A stretch of 64,000 nucleotides of DNA, from NCBI GenBank assembly GCA_963763485.1, contig CAVXOW010000008.1:434001-498000 (forward strand). Reading direction: 5' to 3'. Of this stretch, positions 26,244 to 35,139 are shown piece after piece. The notes beneath the pieces were generated by a model. That model did not search any database, was not told the origin of the DNA, and saw nothing but the letters and a program-made list of their open reading frames with translations. How positions within the stretch are numbered: the first letter of the stretch is position 1; each line of letters opens with the position of its first letter. Both the position numbers and the translations under genes were made by a program. Source of the DNA: CAWCKS01 sp963763485. Lineage in GTDB: Bacteria; Pseudomonadota; Alphaproteobacteria; Rhizobiales; Xanthobacteraceae.

Positions 26244-27389
26244 TTATTTTGCCTCGATCAACTTGCGCGCCACGATCAGCCGCATGATTTCGTTGGTGCC
26301 CTCGAGGATCTGGTGCACGCGCAAATCGCGCACGATCTTCTCGATGCCGTATTCGCTCAAATAGCCGTAGCCGCCGTGGAGCTGCAGCGCCTGGTTGGCG
26401 ACCTCGAAGCCGACATCTGTCGCGAAACGCTTGGCCATGGCGCAGCGCATGGTGACGTCGGCGTCGCCGCGATCGTAGGCCGCAGCCGCGGAATAAAGGA
26501 ACACGCGCGCAGCCTCGAGTTCGGTCGCCATGTCGGCAAGACGGAACTGCAGCGCCTGGAATTCGTCAAGCCGCTTGCCGAAGGCCTTGCGTTCTTTGGT
26601 GTAGCGCAGTGCGGCATCGAGCGCGGCTTGCGCGCCGCCGACAGAACATGCGGCGATGTTCATGCGGCCACCGTCGAGACCGGCCATGGCGATCTTGAAG
26701 CCGATGCCCTCATCGCCAACGCGGTTCGCCGCGGGCACACGGACATTCTCGAAAATCACCGCGCGGGTCGGCTGCGCGTTCCAGCCCATTTTGCGCTCGT
26801 TGTTGCCGAAGCTTAACCCCGGCGAATTGCCCTCGACGATGAAAGTCGAGATGCCGTTCGGGCCGTCGCCGCCGCTTCTCGCCATCACAACATAAAGGTC
26901 GCTCGCACCGCCCCCGGAGATGAACTGTTTGGTGCCATTCAGGATATAGCTGTCGCCGTCGCGCTTCGCCGAGGTGCGCAGCGCCGCGGCATCGGAGCCG
27001 GCGCCGGGCTCGGTCAGGCAATAGCTTGCGATCGTCTCCATGGTGCAAAGCTTTGGCAGATAGCGCTGCCGCAGCTCGACCGAGCCGTAGCGATCGATCA
27101 TCCACGACGCCATGTTGTGGATCGAGATGAAAGCCGAGACGGTGGGGCAACCCTGCGCCAGCGCTTCGAAGATCAACGCGGCGTCGAGCCGCGTCAGACC
27201 CGAACCACCGACGTCGGGCTTGATGTAGATGCCGCCCATGCCGAGTCCTGCCGCCTCGCGCATGACGTCGATGGGGAAATGCCTGGCCTCGTCCCATGCC
27301 AGCGCGTGCGGCGCGATTTTCTCCGCCGCAAAGGTCCGCGCTATGTCGCGAACCGCGATTTGATCGTCAGGAAGCGCGAAGAGTGACAT
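26244..27389 (-). CDS. Isobutyryl-CoA dehydrogenase-type acyl-CoA dehydrogenase
   Basis: A 381-residue single-domain acyl-CoA dehydrogenase. Visible features are YCLTEPGAGSDAAAL, ISGGGASDLYVV, FGKRLDEFQALQF and the catalytic Glu in ILEGTNEIMRLIVARK. The context (hydrolase and mmsB downstream) points to isobutyryl-CoA oxidation in valine degradation rather than straight-chain fatty acids. The ATG at 27387-27389 lies 23 bases inside the end of the phosphoribosyltransferase gene, so it is probably co-transcribed. Its downstream neighbour starts immediately after its TAA. Confidence 0.9.
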   Translation of the reverse strand: MSLFALPDDQIAVRDIARTFAAEKIAPHALAWDEARHFPIDVMREAAGLGMGGIYIKPDVGGSGLTRLDAALIFEALAQGCPTVSAFISIHNMASWMIDRYGSVELRQRYLPKLCTMETIASYCLTEPGAGSDAAALRTSAKRDGDSYILNGTKQFISGGGASDLYVVMARSGGDGPNGISTFIVEGNSPGLSFGNNERKMGWNAQPTRAVIFENVRVPAANRVGDEGIGFKIAMAGLDGGRMNIAACSVGGAQAALDAALRYTKERKAFGKRLDEFQALQFRLADMATELEAARVFLYSAAAAYDRGDADVTMRCAMAKRFATDVGFEVANQALQLHGGYGYLSEYGIEKIVRDLRVHQILEGTNEIMRLIVARKLIEAK

Positions 27390-28071
27390 CGGTGAAAGTC
27401 GGGGGCAGCAACGCGGCCGAGGCGCGGTGGCGCCTGAGGCAGTCGATCACCTCGTCATCGGTGATCTGGTGCGCGTCCTTATAATAGTCCTCGAGCGGAC
27501 CGAGGCTTGGGACCACAGTTGGGCAGATCATGCGATCGGCGATCTCGGCGAGCTTGCGAACCGCGTGCCCGGCACCAACCGGCGCGGCGAGCACGATCGC
27601 CGCCGGCTTGCCTGTCTTGAGCAGGCCGACCGCAGCTTCCATGGTTTCGCCTGTCCGAATCGCCTGATCGACAATGATGACGGTGTGGCCGGACAGCCGA
27701 AGGTCGAACAGCCGGCCGCGGTAATTCTGGCGGCGGTCTTCGACCTCGCGAACTGCGTCGTCGATTTTGGCCTTGAGCGCGTCGGCCGGCATGCCGAGCA
27801 TGCGCGCCTTCTGCCGATCGACCCGGATTTGCGTCGGGTTGCCTTCGAGCACCGAACCGACCGCGGTCTGGCCGCGACCATCGGCGCGGATGGTGCGGAC
27901 CAAGAGCACATCGAGCGCGGCCTTCAGCGCTTCCGCAATCTCGAACGCGACCGGCACGCCGCAGCGCGGCAGTCCGATCACGACGGTCTTCTGTCCGGCA
28001 AGGGGGCTAAGCTCGGTGGCGAGGCGGCGTCCGGCCTCGGCGCGATCCAGATAGAGCGGCGCGGATGTCAT
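27367..28071 (-). CDS. Phosphoribosyltransferase-fold protein with an altered PRPP loop
   Basis: A 234-residue type I phosphoribosyltransferase. The PRPP loop is VIIVDQAIRTGETM, where the usual second Asp is Gln. Other features are VVIGLPRCGVPVAFEIA near the N-terminus and AAPVGAGHAVRKLAE near the end. Proteins of this general group are often linked to uncharacterised regulatory or salvage functions. The Gln may weaken Mg-PRPP binding, so activity is uncertain. The gene overlaps the isobutyryl-CoA dehydrogenase start by 23 bases, an arrangement that implies co-expression with the valine pathway. Confidence 0.8.
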   Translation of the reverse strand: MTSAPLYLDRAEAGRRLATELSPLAGQKTVVIGLPRCGVPVAFEIAEALKAALDVLLVRTIRADGRGQTAVGSVLEGNPTQIRVDRQKARMLGMPADALKAKIDDAVREVEDRRQNYRGRLFDLRLSGHTVIIVDQAIRTGETMEAAVGLLKTGKPAAIVLAAPVGAGHAVRKLAEIADRMICPTVVPSLGPLEDYYKDAHQITDDEVIDCLRRHRASAALLPPTFTDVTLRAS

Positions 28072-28173
28072 CGGTTCGGCCCTGCGGCAACGTCGCTCGC
28101 CGAGTCATTCACCGTTTGGGGGGCGAAAGCAAGTAGCCAATGGCCGCGGCGGCACGGATGGAAGGCAGCGAAC

Positions 28174-28776
28174 TCAGCCCTTGGCGGCCGAAATGCTGCC
28201 GATCACGAAATCGACCATCTGCTCCAGCGAAGGTCCAGGCTTGGTCGCGCACTGGGCGATGATTTGGGGGTGGAAGAAGCGCACCATGGCGGCGGTCACG
28301 CACAACGCGACTTGCATCGGATCGCCGGCCTTGAACTCACCGCTTGCCATGCCTTCCGCGATCACCCGTCCGATCGCTGTGCCCATGAATTCCATATGGG
28401 CGTCGCAGACCTTCCAGTCCTCTTCGATGGCAATGGCGACCATCTCGTGCAGCTTGGAGTCGCCGACATAGCGCTCCTTGTTCATGTGGTGGATCGTCAT
28501 CAGGAGTTCGCGGAGCCGCGCGGTGGCCGACGCCGGCCTGGCGGCAATCGCGGCGGCCGCCTGCTCGACCTCACCCATCAGCCGGTGAGCCACAGCCTCG
28601 TGGATCGCGCGCTTCGAATCGAAGAAGCGATAGACGTTGGCGGGGCTCATCTTGAGCACCTTGGCGATGTCGGCCACGGTCGTCTTCTGATAGCCGATCT
28701 CGCGGAACAGCCGCTCGGCGGTCAGAAGGATCCGGGCGCGGGTATCGGCCTCGGTATGTTCAAGCACCATCGTCAT
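28174..28776 (-). CDS. TetR-family transcriptional regulator
   Basis: A 200-residue TetR protein. The DNA-binding helices are visible as ARILLTAERLFREIGYQKTT and VADIAKVLKMSPANVYRFFDSK, followed by a ligand-binding C-terminal domain. It is the last gene of the adaptor-methyltransferase-pump operon, 23 bases after the pump stop, and would be expected to repress that operon. A candidate operator is at 33689-33705, upstream of the first gene. Confidence 0.9.
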   Translation of the reverse strand: MTMVLEHTEADTRARILLTAERLFREIGYQKTTVADIAKVLKMSPANVYRFFDSKRAIHEAVAHRLMGEVEQAAAAIAARPASATARLRELLMTIHHMNKERYVGDSKLHEMVAIAIEEDWKVCDAHMEFMGTAIGRVIAEGMASGEFKAGDPMQVALCVTAAMVRFFHPQIIAQCATKPGPSLEQMVDFVIGSISAAKG

Positions 28777-28799
28777 GGGTTTTGCGGAATCCTCAGCGC

Positions 28800-31700
28800 T
28801 TATTCCGCTGCAACCGGCAGCATGCTCCCCAATTCATCATGGATTGACATGGTGTCGTCAACGTTTGTTTTCAATCCGTGCTCATCAAGGCTCTTCCTGA
28901 ACCACAGGGCATAGAGGCCCGGCAAGAACAGCAGCGTGAGGAACGTCGCGCCGAACAGGCCACCCATGATGGTGATGGCCATCGGGCCCCAGAACGCCGA
29001 ATGCGACAGCGGGATCATCGCGAGGATTGCTGCAAGTGCGGTGAGGATCACCGGCCGCGCGCGGCGAACCGTGGCTTCGATGATCGCGACCCGGCGCGAG
29101 TGACCCTGCAGCACCTCGGTCTCGATCTGGTCGACCAGGATCACCGCGTTACGCATGATCATACCGGCAAGCGCGATCAGGCCGAGCAGTGCAACAAAGC
29201 CGAACGGCGCGCCGGTCAGATTCAGCGCCAGCGACGTGCCGACGATGCCGAGCGGCGCGGTCAGGAACACCAGCGCCAGCCGCGAGAAGCTTTGCAGCTG
29301 GATCATCAGCAAAGTGAGCATCACAATGCCCATGACCGGGAACAGTACCAGCAGCGATCCATTGCCCTTTTGCGATTCCTCAATCGCGCCGCCCATCTCG
29401 ATGCGGTAGCCGGGTTCCAGCTTGTCGCGAATGTCCTTCAGCTTCGGCCAGACCGCATTCGACACATCAGGCGCCTGGGCGCCGTCGACCACGTCGGAGC
29501 GCACGGTGATCGCCATGTCACGATTGCGGCGCCACAGGATCGACTCCTCGTGGCTGTATTCGACCTTGGCGATCTGCGACAGCGGCACGGCGATGCCGTT
29601 CCGCGAATAGACGGTGAGGTCGCCGATATGGCCGAGGTCGAGCCGTTCGCTCGGCAGCGCGCGGGCCACCACACCGACCTGCTCGACGCCGTCGCGCACG
29701 GTGGTGACCGGCACGCCGGAGAGCAGGAACGCCAGCGACTGCGAGACGTCTTGCGGGGTCAGGCCGAGCGCGCGGGCGCGCTCCTGGTCGACGACGAGCT
29801 TCAGGTAAGGCGTCTGCTCATTCCAGTCGAGCTGCGGTTCGATCAGCCGCTTCTCGGTCCGCATGACGTCACGCACCTGGTAGGCGATCTCGCGCACTTT
29901 GCTGGTATCAGGACCGATGACGCGGAACTGCACGGGGAAGCCGACCGGCGGGCCGAAATTGAAGCGATCGACGCGAACACGGGCCTCCGGCAGCGCGCCG
30001 TCCGCGACCGCCTGCTCGATCTTCGCCTTGATGCGCTCGCGGGCATCGACGTCCTTCGACACGATCACGATCTCGGCGAAGGATTCGTCGGGCAATTGCG
30101 GGTTGAGGCCGAGCCAGAAGCGCGGCGAACCCTGGCCGACATAGCTGGTGTAGGTCGAGATATCCTTGTCGTCCTTCAACAGCTTCTCGGCCTCGCCGGC
30201 GGCCTTTTCGGTCACACCGAACGCGGTACCCTCGGGCAGACGGAGTTGCAGGAACAGTTCGGGCCGCTCCGACAGCGGGAAGAATTGCTGTTGCACGTTG
30301 CCGAAGCCAATCACGGCCGCCACGAACACGCCGGCGGTTGCCAGCACCACCTTGCCGCGATTGTCGACGCACCATTCGACCACGCGCCGGAGCGAACGAT
30401 AGATCCGGGTCTCGTAGATCGCGTGCGGATCGTGCTTGACGCCGGCCTTGACCTTGAAGTTCGGCAGCAGCTTGACGCCGATGTAGGGCGTGAAGATCAC
30501 CGCGACAAACCAGGACGCGATCAGCGCGATCGCAACCACCCAGAAGATGCCGCCGGCATATTCGCCGACGCCCGAGGCGGCAAAGCCGACGGGCAGGAAG
30601 CCGGCCGCGGTGACCAGCGTGCCGGTCAGCATCGGGAACGCGGTGGAATCCCAGGCGAAGGACGCGGCTTTCAGCCGACCCCAGCCCTGCTCCATCTTCA
30701 CCACCATCATCTCGACGGCGATGATCGCATCATCCACCAACAGGCCGAGCGCGATGATCAAGGCGCCAAGCGTGATGCGGTGCAGGTCGAGACCCATGGC
30801 ATTCATCGCGACGAACACGATGGCAAGCACCAGCGGCACCGAGGCCGCAACCACGATGCCCGTGCGCAAGCCGAGCGACACGAAACTGACGAACAGCACG
30901 ATCGCGAGCGCTTCGACGAATGAGTGGCTGAACTCGGTCACTGCGTGATCGACCACCTCGGGCTGGTCGGCGATGCGTTCGATGTCGATGCCTTGCGGCA
31001 CAGCGCTCATGAAGCGATTGGTGACATCGGTGACTTCCTTGCCGACCTCGAGGATATTGGCGCCCTTCGCGGTGACGACGCCAACGCCGATCGCGGGCTT
31101 GCCGCGCTGGCGCACCTTGAAGGCCGACGGATCGACAAAACCGTGGGTGACGGTCGCAATATCGCCGAGCCGGAACACCCGACCATTGGCTTCGACCGGC
31201 GTTTCGGCCACGGCCTGCGCGCCGTCGAGCGCGCCGGTCACGCGAAGCGTGACGCGCTGCGACGAGGTTTCGACCACGCCGCCGGGGGTGATCGAATTCT
31301 GCTTGGCGAGCGAGTCAAAAATCTGCTGCGGCTGGATGCCAAGCGTCGCCAGCTTGGCGTGCGAGAATTCGACGTAGATCTTCTCGTCCTGGGTGCCGTA
31401 GATGTCGACCTTGATGACGCCAGTGATCTTGAGCAGCGCCTGGCGCAGACCTTCCGACACCTTCTTCAGCTGCGCGTAATCGGCGCCATCGCCCGTGACC
31501 ATGTAGAGGATCGAGTCGACGTCGCCATATTCGTCGTTGACGTTGGGGCCGATCACGCCCGCCGGCAGGTCGGGTTTCAGGTCATTCAGCTTCTTGCGCG
31601 TGAGATAAAAGAGGTTCGGCACCTCCTTCGCCGGCGTGTTGTCGCGGAACGCGATCTGCATCGCCGCGAACGACGGCTTGGAATAGGTCGTCACCTTGTC

Positions 31701-31940
31701 GAAATAGGGCAGTTCCTGCAGCTTCTTCTCGATCGGGTCTGCGACCTGCTGCTGCATCTCCTGGGCAGTGGCGCCGGGCCAGAACGCGGTGACCACCGCG
31801 ACCTTGATGGTAAAGGACGGATCTTCGGCGCGGCCGAGCCGCTCATAGGAGAAGAAGCCGGCGATACCGATCGCGATGATCAGGAACAGCACTAGTGCCT
31901 GATGATGGACCGCCCATTCCGAAAGGTTGAACCTGCGCAT
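28800..31940 (-). CDS. RND-family multidrug efflux permease
   Basis: A complete 1046-residue inner-membrane RND pump. Features: an N-terminal membrane helix, the first large periplasmic loop, ALGLLVDDAIIAVEMMV with two Asp in TM4, and a second half with NAVILVDQIETEV. It is intact, in contrast to many neighbours. It would pair with the adaptor encoded upstream and an outer-membrane channel, which is not in this window. Substrates cannot be told. The gene lies 61 bases after the methyltransferase gene and 23 bases before the TetR gene. Confidence 0.92.
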   Translation of the reverse strand: MRRFNLSEWAVHHQALVLFLIIAIGIAGFFSYERLGRAEDPSFTIKVAVVTAFWPGATAQEMQQQVADPIEKKLQELPYFDKVTTYSKPSFAAMQIAFRDNTPAKEVPNLFYLTRKKLNDLKPDLPAGVIGPNVNDEYGDVDSILYMVTGDGADYAQLKKVSEGLRQALLKITGVIKVDIYGTQDEKIYVEFSHAKLATLGIQPQQIFDSLAKQNSITPGGVVETSSQRVTLRVTGALDGAQAVAETPVEANGRVFRLGDIATVTHGFVDPSAFKVRQRGKPAIGVGVVTAKGANILEVGKEVTDVTNRFMSAVPQGIDIERIADQPEVVDHAVTEFSHSFVEALAIVLFVSFVSLGLRTGIVVAASVPLVLAIVFVAMNAMGLDLHRITLGALIIALGLLVDDAIIAVEMMVVKMEQGWGRLKAASFAWDSTAFPMLTGTLVTAAGFLPVGFAASGVGEYAGGIFWVVAIALIASWFVAVIFTPYIGVKLLPNFKVKAGVKHDPHAIYETRIYRSLRRVVEWCVDNRGKVVLATAGVFVAAVIGFGNVQQQFFPLSERPELFLQLRLPEGTAFGVTEKAAGEAEKLLKDDKDISTYTSYVGQGSPRFWLGLNPQLPDESFAEIVIVSKDVDARERIKAKIEQAVADGALPEARVRVDRFNFGPPVGFPVQFRVIGPDTSKVREIAYQVRDVMRTEKRLIEPQLDWNEQTPYLKLVVDQERARALGLTPQDVSQSLAFLLSGVPVTTVRDGVEQVGVVARALPSERLDLGHIGDLTVYSRNGIAVPLSQIAKVEYSHEESILWRRNRDMAITVRSDVVDGAQAPDVSNAVWPKLKDIRDKLEPGYRIEMGGAIEESQKGNGSLLVLFPVMGIVMLTLLMIQLQSFSRLALVFLTAPLGIVGTSLALNLTGAPFGFVALLGLIALAGMIMRNAVILVDQIETEVLQGHSRRVAIIEATVRRARPVILTALAAILAMIPLSHSAFWGPMAITIMGGLFGATFLTLLFLPGLYALWFRKSLDEHGLKTNVDDTMSIHDELGSMLPVAAE

Positions 31941-32001
31941 CGCCGTTGCTCCACTTGGTCGAAATTCGTTGTCTTGTCTCGCCTACAAGGGGGACTCTTG
32001 G

Positions 32002-32487
32002 TTACAGCCAGCGCCACACGCGTGCGCGATAGCTGCGATAGGCTTCGCCGAACTTGCGTTCGAGATAGGCTTCCTCCCGAGCGACCACGCCGTAGCGGAT
32101 GACAAGGAAGAAGAGGACAAGCGCCATCAGCGACCAAAGGCTGTCGAAGGCGAGGGCAAGGCCGACGAGACTCAGCATCATGCCGAGGTAAATGGGATTG
32201 CGCGTGAACCGGTACGGCCCGGTATCGACGATGGACACGCTGGGCTTGTTGGTGGGCACGTTTGAGCCCGACCGAGTCATCGTGGTGACCGCCCAGGCGA
32301 ACAGCGCAAGCGCAAGCACGAACACTGCACCGCCGATCCAGATGGCCGGCACCGCCGGCGGCACGAACCGCAAAGGAACAAGCCAGCCAAGCGCAATGCC
32401 GATGACTGCGGCGAGCGCCCACGCCAGCGGCGGCCGAACCAGAACCTGAGCGGTGTCTGCGGTGCCACTGGTCGTTGTGTTGCTCAT
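32002..32487 (-). CDS. Isoprenylcysteine carboxylmethyltransferase-family membrane protein
   Basis: A 161-residue protein with about four membrane segments. The ICMT/PEMT signature is near the C-terminus: GPYRFTRNPIYLGMMLSL, then VVAREEAYLERKFGEAYRSY, containing the conserved RNP and E-x-Y residues used for S-adenosylmethionine binding. It sits between the adaptor and the pump. The substrate in bacteria is unknown; prenylcysteine is unlikely. The ATG at 32485-32487 follows AGGAG. A distant relative is encoded at 61023. Confidence 0.85.
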   Translation of the reverse strand: MSNTTTSGTADTAQVLVRPPLAWALAAVIGIALGWLVPLRFVPPAVPAIWIGGAVFVLALALFAWAVTTMTRSGSNVPTNKPSVSIVDTGPYRFTRNPIYLGMMLSLVGLALAFDSLWSLMALVLFFLVIRYGVVAREEAYLERKFGEAYRSYRARVWRWL

Positions 32488-32509
32488 GGCGCCGACTCCT
32501 GACCGCCGT

Positions 32510-33640
32510 CTAGAATGAGAGATTCGAGACAACCCGGACGCGCTGCTCGGTGTCGAGCTTCTGCACGCCGAGCGTGACGACGCTGTCGCCTTCATTGACG
32601 CCGCCGGCGATCACGACGTCCTGCGCATCGTAGGACTTCACGGTCACAGGCTTGAGCGCGACCTCGCCGGTCTGGGGGTTGACGACGAACAGCGAGGGCC
32701 CCGTGCCCTGGTTGAACAGCGCCGACAGCGGCAGCCGCGCGACGCGCTCACTTGCGTGATCGCTGAGCGTCAGTGTCGCGGTCATACCCAGCTTCACGTC
32801 CTTGCCGGCGCCCGGCAGTGAAAATTTTGCGAGATAGGTCCGCGTCGTCGGATCGGCCATCGGCGCGAGCTCGCGCAGCTTTGCCTCATACTGGCGGCCC
32901 TGCTCCGACCACAGCGAGACGCTTGCTGCGCCATCGCGAGCGCGCGCCACCAGCGTTTCCGGGATCGAAACGACGACTTCCTTCTCGGTCGAGCGCGCAA
33001 CGCGAATCGCGCCCTGCCCCGCGGCAACGACCTGGCCTGGTTCGACCAGTGTTGCGGTGACGACGCCCTCGCCGTCCGCAGTCAGGGTCGCATAAGAAAG
33101 GCTATTCCTGGTCAGCTCGACGGCGCGCTCGGCGCGATTGAACCGCCCCTGTGCCTCATCAGCGGCAGCACGCGCCGTATCCATCTGTGCGTCGGTGGTC
33201 CAGCCCTTGGCGCGGAGATCGACCGCGCGCTGCAACGACGCTTGCGCCTGCGCCTTCACGCCGGTTGCCGCCGCGAGTTCAGCCGCCGCCTGGTCGGCCT
33301 GCAGCTTCAGGTCGGATTCGTCGAGCATCGCCAGCGGCTGGCCGGCGTCGACGATGTCACCGACCTCGACCAGGCGCTTGGCGACCTTGCCCGCAACCCG
33401 GAACCCAAGGTCGGTTTCAATCCGCGGCTTGATGGTGCCGACAAAAGTCCGGTCCGGGGTCTGGTTGGCGTAGTGGACGGTGGTGACCAGCACCGGGCGG
33501 AGCGGGGCCTGGGCCTTGGTCTCGGCATGGGTGTCACAGCCTGCCAGCACCGCCGAAAGGGCAAAAAGGATCAAAAACGCGACGACCGGTGCGGGAATTC
33601 GCTGAAAAAACTGCTTTGCTGCGAGGCTTGGCGAGGGCAT
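32510..33640 (-). CDS. RND efflux periplasmic adaptor lipoprotein
   Basis: A 376-residue membrane-fusion protein. An N-terminal lipobox (SAVLAGC) suggests lipid anchoring. A lipoyl/barrel-sandwich segment, a helical hairpin (AAATGVKAQAQASLQRAVDL) and a beta-barrel region then follow. It would link the pump at 28800 with an outer-membrane channel. It is the first gene of the operon, with a 33641-34023 gap upstream shared with the divergent flavin oxidoreductase gene. That gap holds the candidate operator. Confidence 0.9.
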   Translation of the reverse strand: MPSPSLAAKQFFQRIPAPVVAFLILFALSAVLAGCDTHAETKAQAPLRPVLVTTVHYANQTPDRTFVGTIKPRIETDLGFRVAGKVAKRLVEVGDIVDAGQPLAMLDESDLKLQADQAAAELAAATGVKAQAQASLQRAVDLRAKGWTTDAQMDTARAAADEAQGRFNRAERAVELTRNSLSYATLTADGEGVVTATLVEPGQVVAAGQGAIRVARSTEKEVVVSIPETLVARARDGAASVSLWSEQGRQYEAKLRELAPMADPTTRTYLAKFSLPGAGKDVKLGMTATLTLSDHASERVARLPLSALFNQGTGPSLFVVNPQTGEVALKPVTVKSYDAQDVVIAGGVNEGDSVVTLGVQKLDTEQRVRVVSNLSF

Positions 33641-33688
33641 TGGCGGGCTCCTGAAGTTCAGAAGCCCATGATAAATGTCGAATGACGA

Positions 33689-33705
33689 TTGTCAATATTC
33701 GTCAA
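33689..33705. promoter_or_regulatory. Candidate TetR operator upstream of the efflux operon
   Basis: TTGTCAATATTCGTCAA is an imperfect palindrome of half-sites TTGTC and its inverse. It lies 49 bases upstream of the adaptor gene start, and an overlapping GACGATTGTC lies just before it at 33684-33693. TetR-regulated RND operons usually carry such a site in the promoter. Direct binding is not shown. Confidence 0.55.
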
Positions 33706-33815
33706 TACTCACGATTTCGCGATGCGGCCGTGATAATGTTAAGCACATTAACATGCAGAACGGACAGAGCCGATGGCTCTTTTTGTCGCGGCGACGCGTT
33801 TCTTCTGCCGGATCG

Positions 33816-33837
33816 GCCATCGCTGCGCAGCGATGGC
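33816..33837. other. Perfect 22-bp palindrome in the efflux-OYE gap
   Basis: GCCATCGCTGC is followed directly by its reverse complement GCAGCGATGGC. The 383-base gap between the divergent adaptor and OYE genes holds this palindrome and the operator candidate. The frame leading into the OYE gene is open through the gap but has no coding character, so I treat it as non-coding. Confidence 0.5.
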
Positions 33838-34023
33838 TTGTCCGTCGCGTATCAGGGGATCATGGACCACGGCCAGGAAACGGCAGGAGTGATCGCAGCT
33901 CGCGCGCATGCACTGGGCCGATGGCGCTACGAGGTGCCGCTTGCTTCCGCCCTCTCCGGATCGCTGTTAATGAATTTGCGATCCCGCACCTGGTCGCCCG
34001 CACGTTTTGGAGAAGGCACGCCG

Positions 34024-35139
34024 ATGACCGTTCGCCTGTTCGAACCGATCCAGATCGACAAGCTGAAATTGTCCAACCGCATCGTCATCGCGCCCATGTG
34101 CCAGTACTCGGCGACCTCGGAAGGCGTGATGACCGACTGGCACACCATTCATCTCGGCCATCTCGCGCTGTCGGGCGCGGGTCTCCTGGTCATCGAAGCG
34201 ACCGCCGTCGAGGCGGTCGGCCGCATCTCGCCCGGCGACAGCGGTCTTTATTCCGATGCCTGCGAGCGCGGCCTTGCCCGCGTGCTCGCAGCGGTGCGCG
34301 CCAACTCGGCGATGCCGATCGCGATCCAGCTCGCGCACGCCGGACGCAAGGCCTCGCACAAGGTGCCGTGGGAAGGCTCGGCGCAGATCCGCAGCACGCA
34401 GAGCGGCGGCTGGCGCACTTATGCGCCGTCAGCGGTGCCGTTCATGCCGGACGAAGAAGCGCCGCTGTCGCTCGATCGCGACGGGCTCGACCGCGTCAAG
34501 GCCGCGTTCAAGCTGGCTGCGCAGCGCTCGGCGCGGCTCGGGCTCGACGCCATCGAGATCCACAGCGCCCACGGCTATCTCCTGCACGAATTCCTGTCGC
34601 CACTGTCGAACAAGCGCGACGATCAATACGGCGGCTCGCTGCAGAACCGCATGCGCTTCCCGCTGGACGTGTTCGACGCGATGCGCGCGGTGATCCCGCC
34701 GCAAATTCCGCTCGGCGTCCGCTACTCGGCAACCGATTTCGCCGAAGGCGGCTGGGATCTCGAGCAGACGCTGGCTTACTCGCACGAACTGAAGAAACGC
34801 GGCTGTAGCTTCTTCGACGTGTCTGGCGGTGGCATAACGCCGGCCCAGAAGATCGAGCTGAAGCCGGGCTACCAGGTGCCGTTCGCAGCAGCCGTGAAAC
34901 GCGAGACCGGCGTGCCCACCATGGCGGTCGGCCTGATCACGGAGGCCGAACAGGCCGAACAGATCGTGGCATCCGGCCAGGCCGACATGGTCGCGCTGGC
35001 GCGTGGCATGCTCTACGACGCGCGCTGGCCGTGGCATGCCGCGGCCAAGCTCGGCGCCAAGGTCAAGAGCCCGAACCAGTATCTGCGCGCCGCGCCGCGC
35101 GAAGCCCACGACCTCTTCCTGCCGACGGCCGCCGGCTGA
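34024..35139 (+). CDS. Old Yellow Enzyme-family NADH:flavin oxidoreductase
   Basis: A 371-residue flavin (FMN) ene-reductase of the YqjM-like class. It has the N-terminal APMCQYSAT with the redox-tuning Cys, IAIQLAHAGRKA, the phosphate/active-site region IEIHSAHGYLLHEFLSPLSN and the C-terminal FMN phosphate motif. These reduce activated alkenes or dienoyl-CoA-like substrates. The ATG at 34024 has GGAGAAGG upstream; longer in-frame versions through the gap are rejected. The following hydratase overlaps as TGATG, so the two are translationally coupled and work together on unsaturated acids or CoA esters. Confidence 0.9.
   Translation: MTVRLFEPIQIDKLKLSNRIVIAPMCQYSATSEGVMTDWHTIHLGHLALSGAGLLVIEATAVEAVGRISPGDSGLYSDACERGLARVLAAVRANSAMPIAIQLAHAGRKASHKVPWEGSAQIRSTQSGGWRTYAPSAVPFMPDEEAPLSLDRDGLDRVKAAFKLAAQRSARLGLDAIEIHSAHGYLLHEFLSPLSNKRDDQYGGSLQNRMRFPLDVFDAMRAVIPPQIPLGVRYSATDFAEGGWDLEQTLAYSHELKKRGCSFFDVSGGGITPAQKIELKPGYQVPFAAAVKRETGVPTMAVGLITEAEQAEQIVASGQADMVALARGMLYDARWPWHAAAKLGAKVKSPNQYLRAAPREAHDLFLPTAAG

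Noticed and set aside
28878..30923. Long open frame opposite the RND pump gene
   Set aside because: It is antisense to a clear, intact RND pump and its translation is low-complexity His/Asp/Arg/Gln-rich, as expected of a shadow in GC-rich DNA.
33682..34023. N-terminal extension of the Old Yellow Enzyme gene through the upstream gap
   Set aside because: The extra residues have no family support, the region holds an operator-like site and a palindrome, and a good ribosome-binding site precedes the ATG at 34024.
33682..35139. A signal peptide or regulatory domain fused to the OYE
   Set aside because: No hydrophobic or domain-like character in the translation of the gap.
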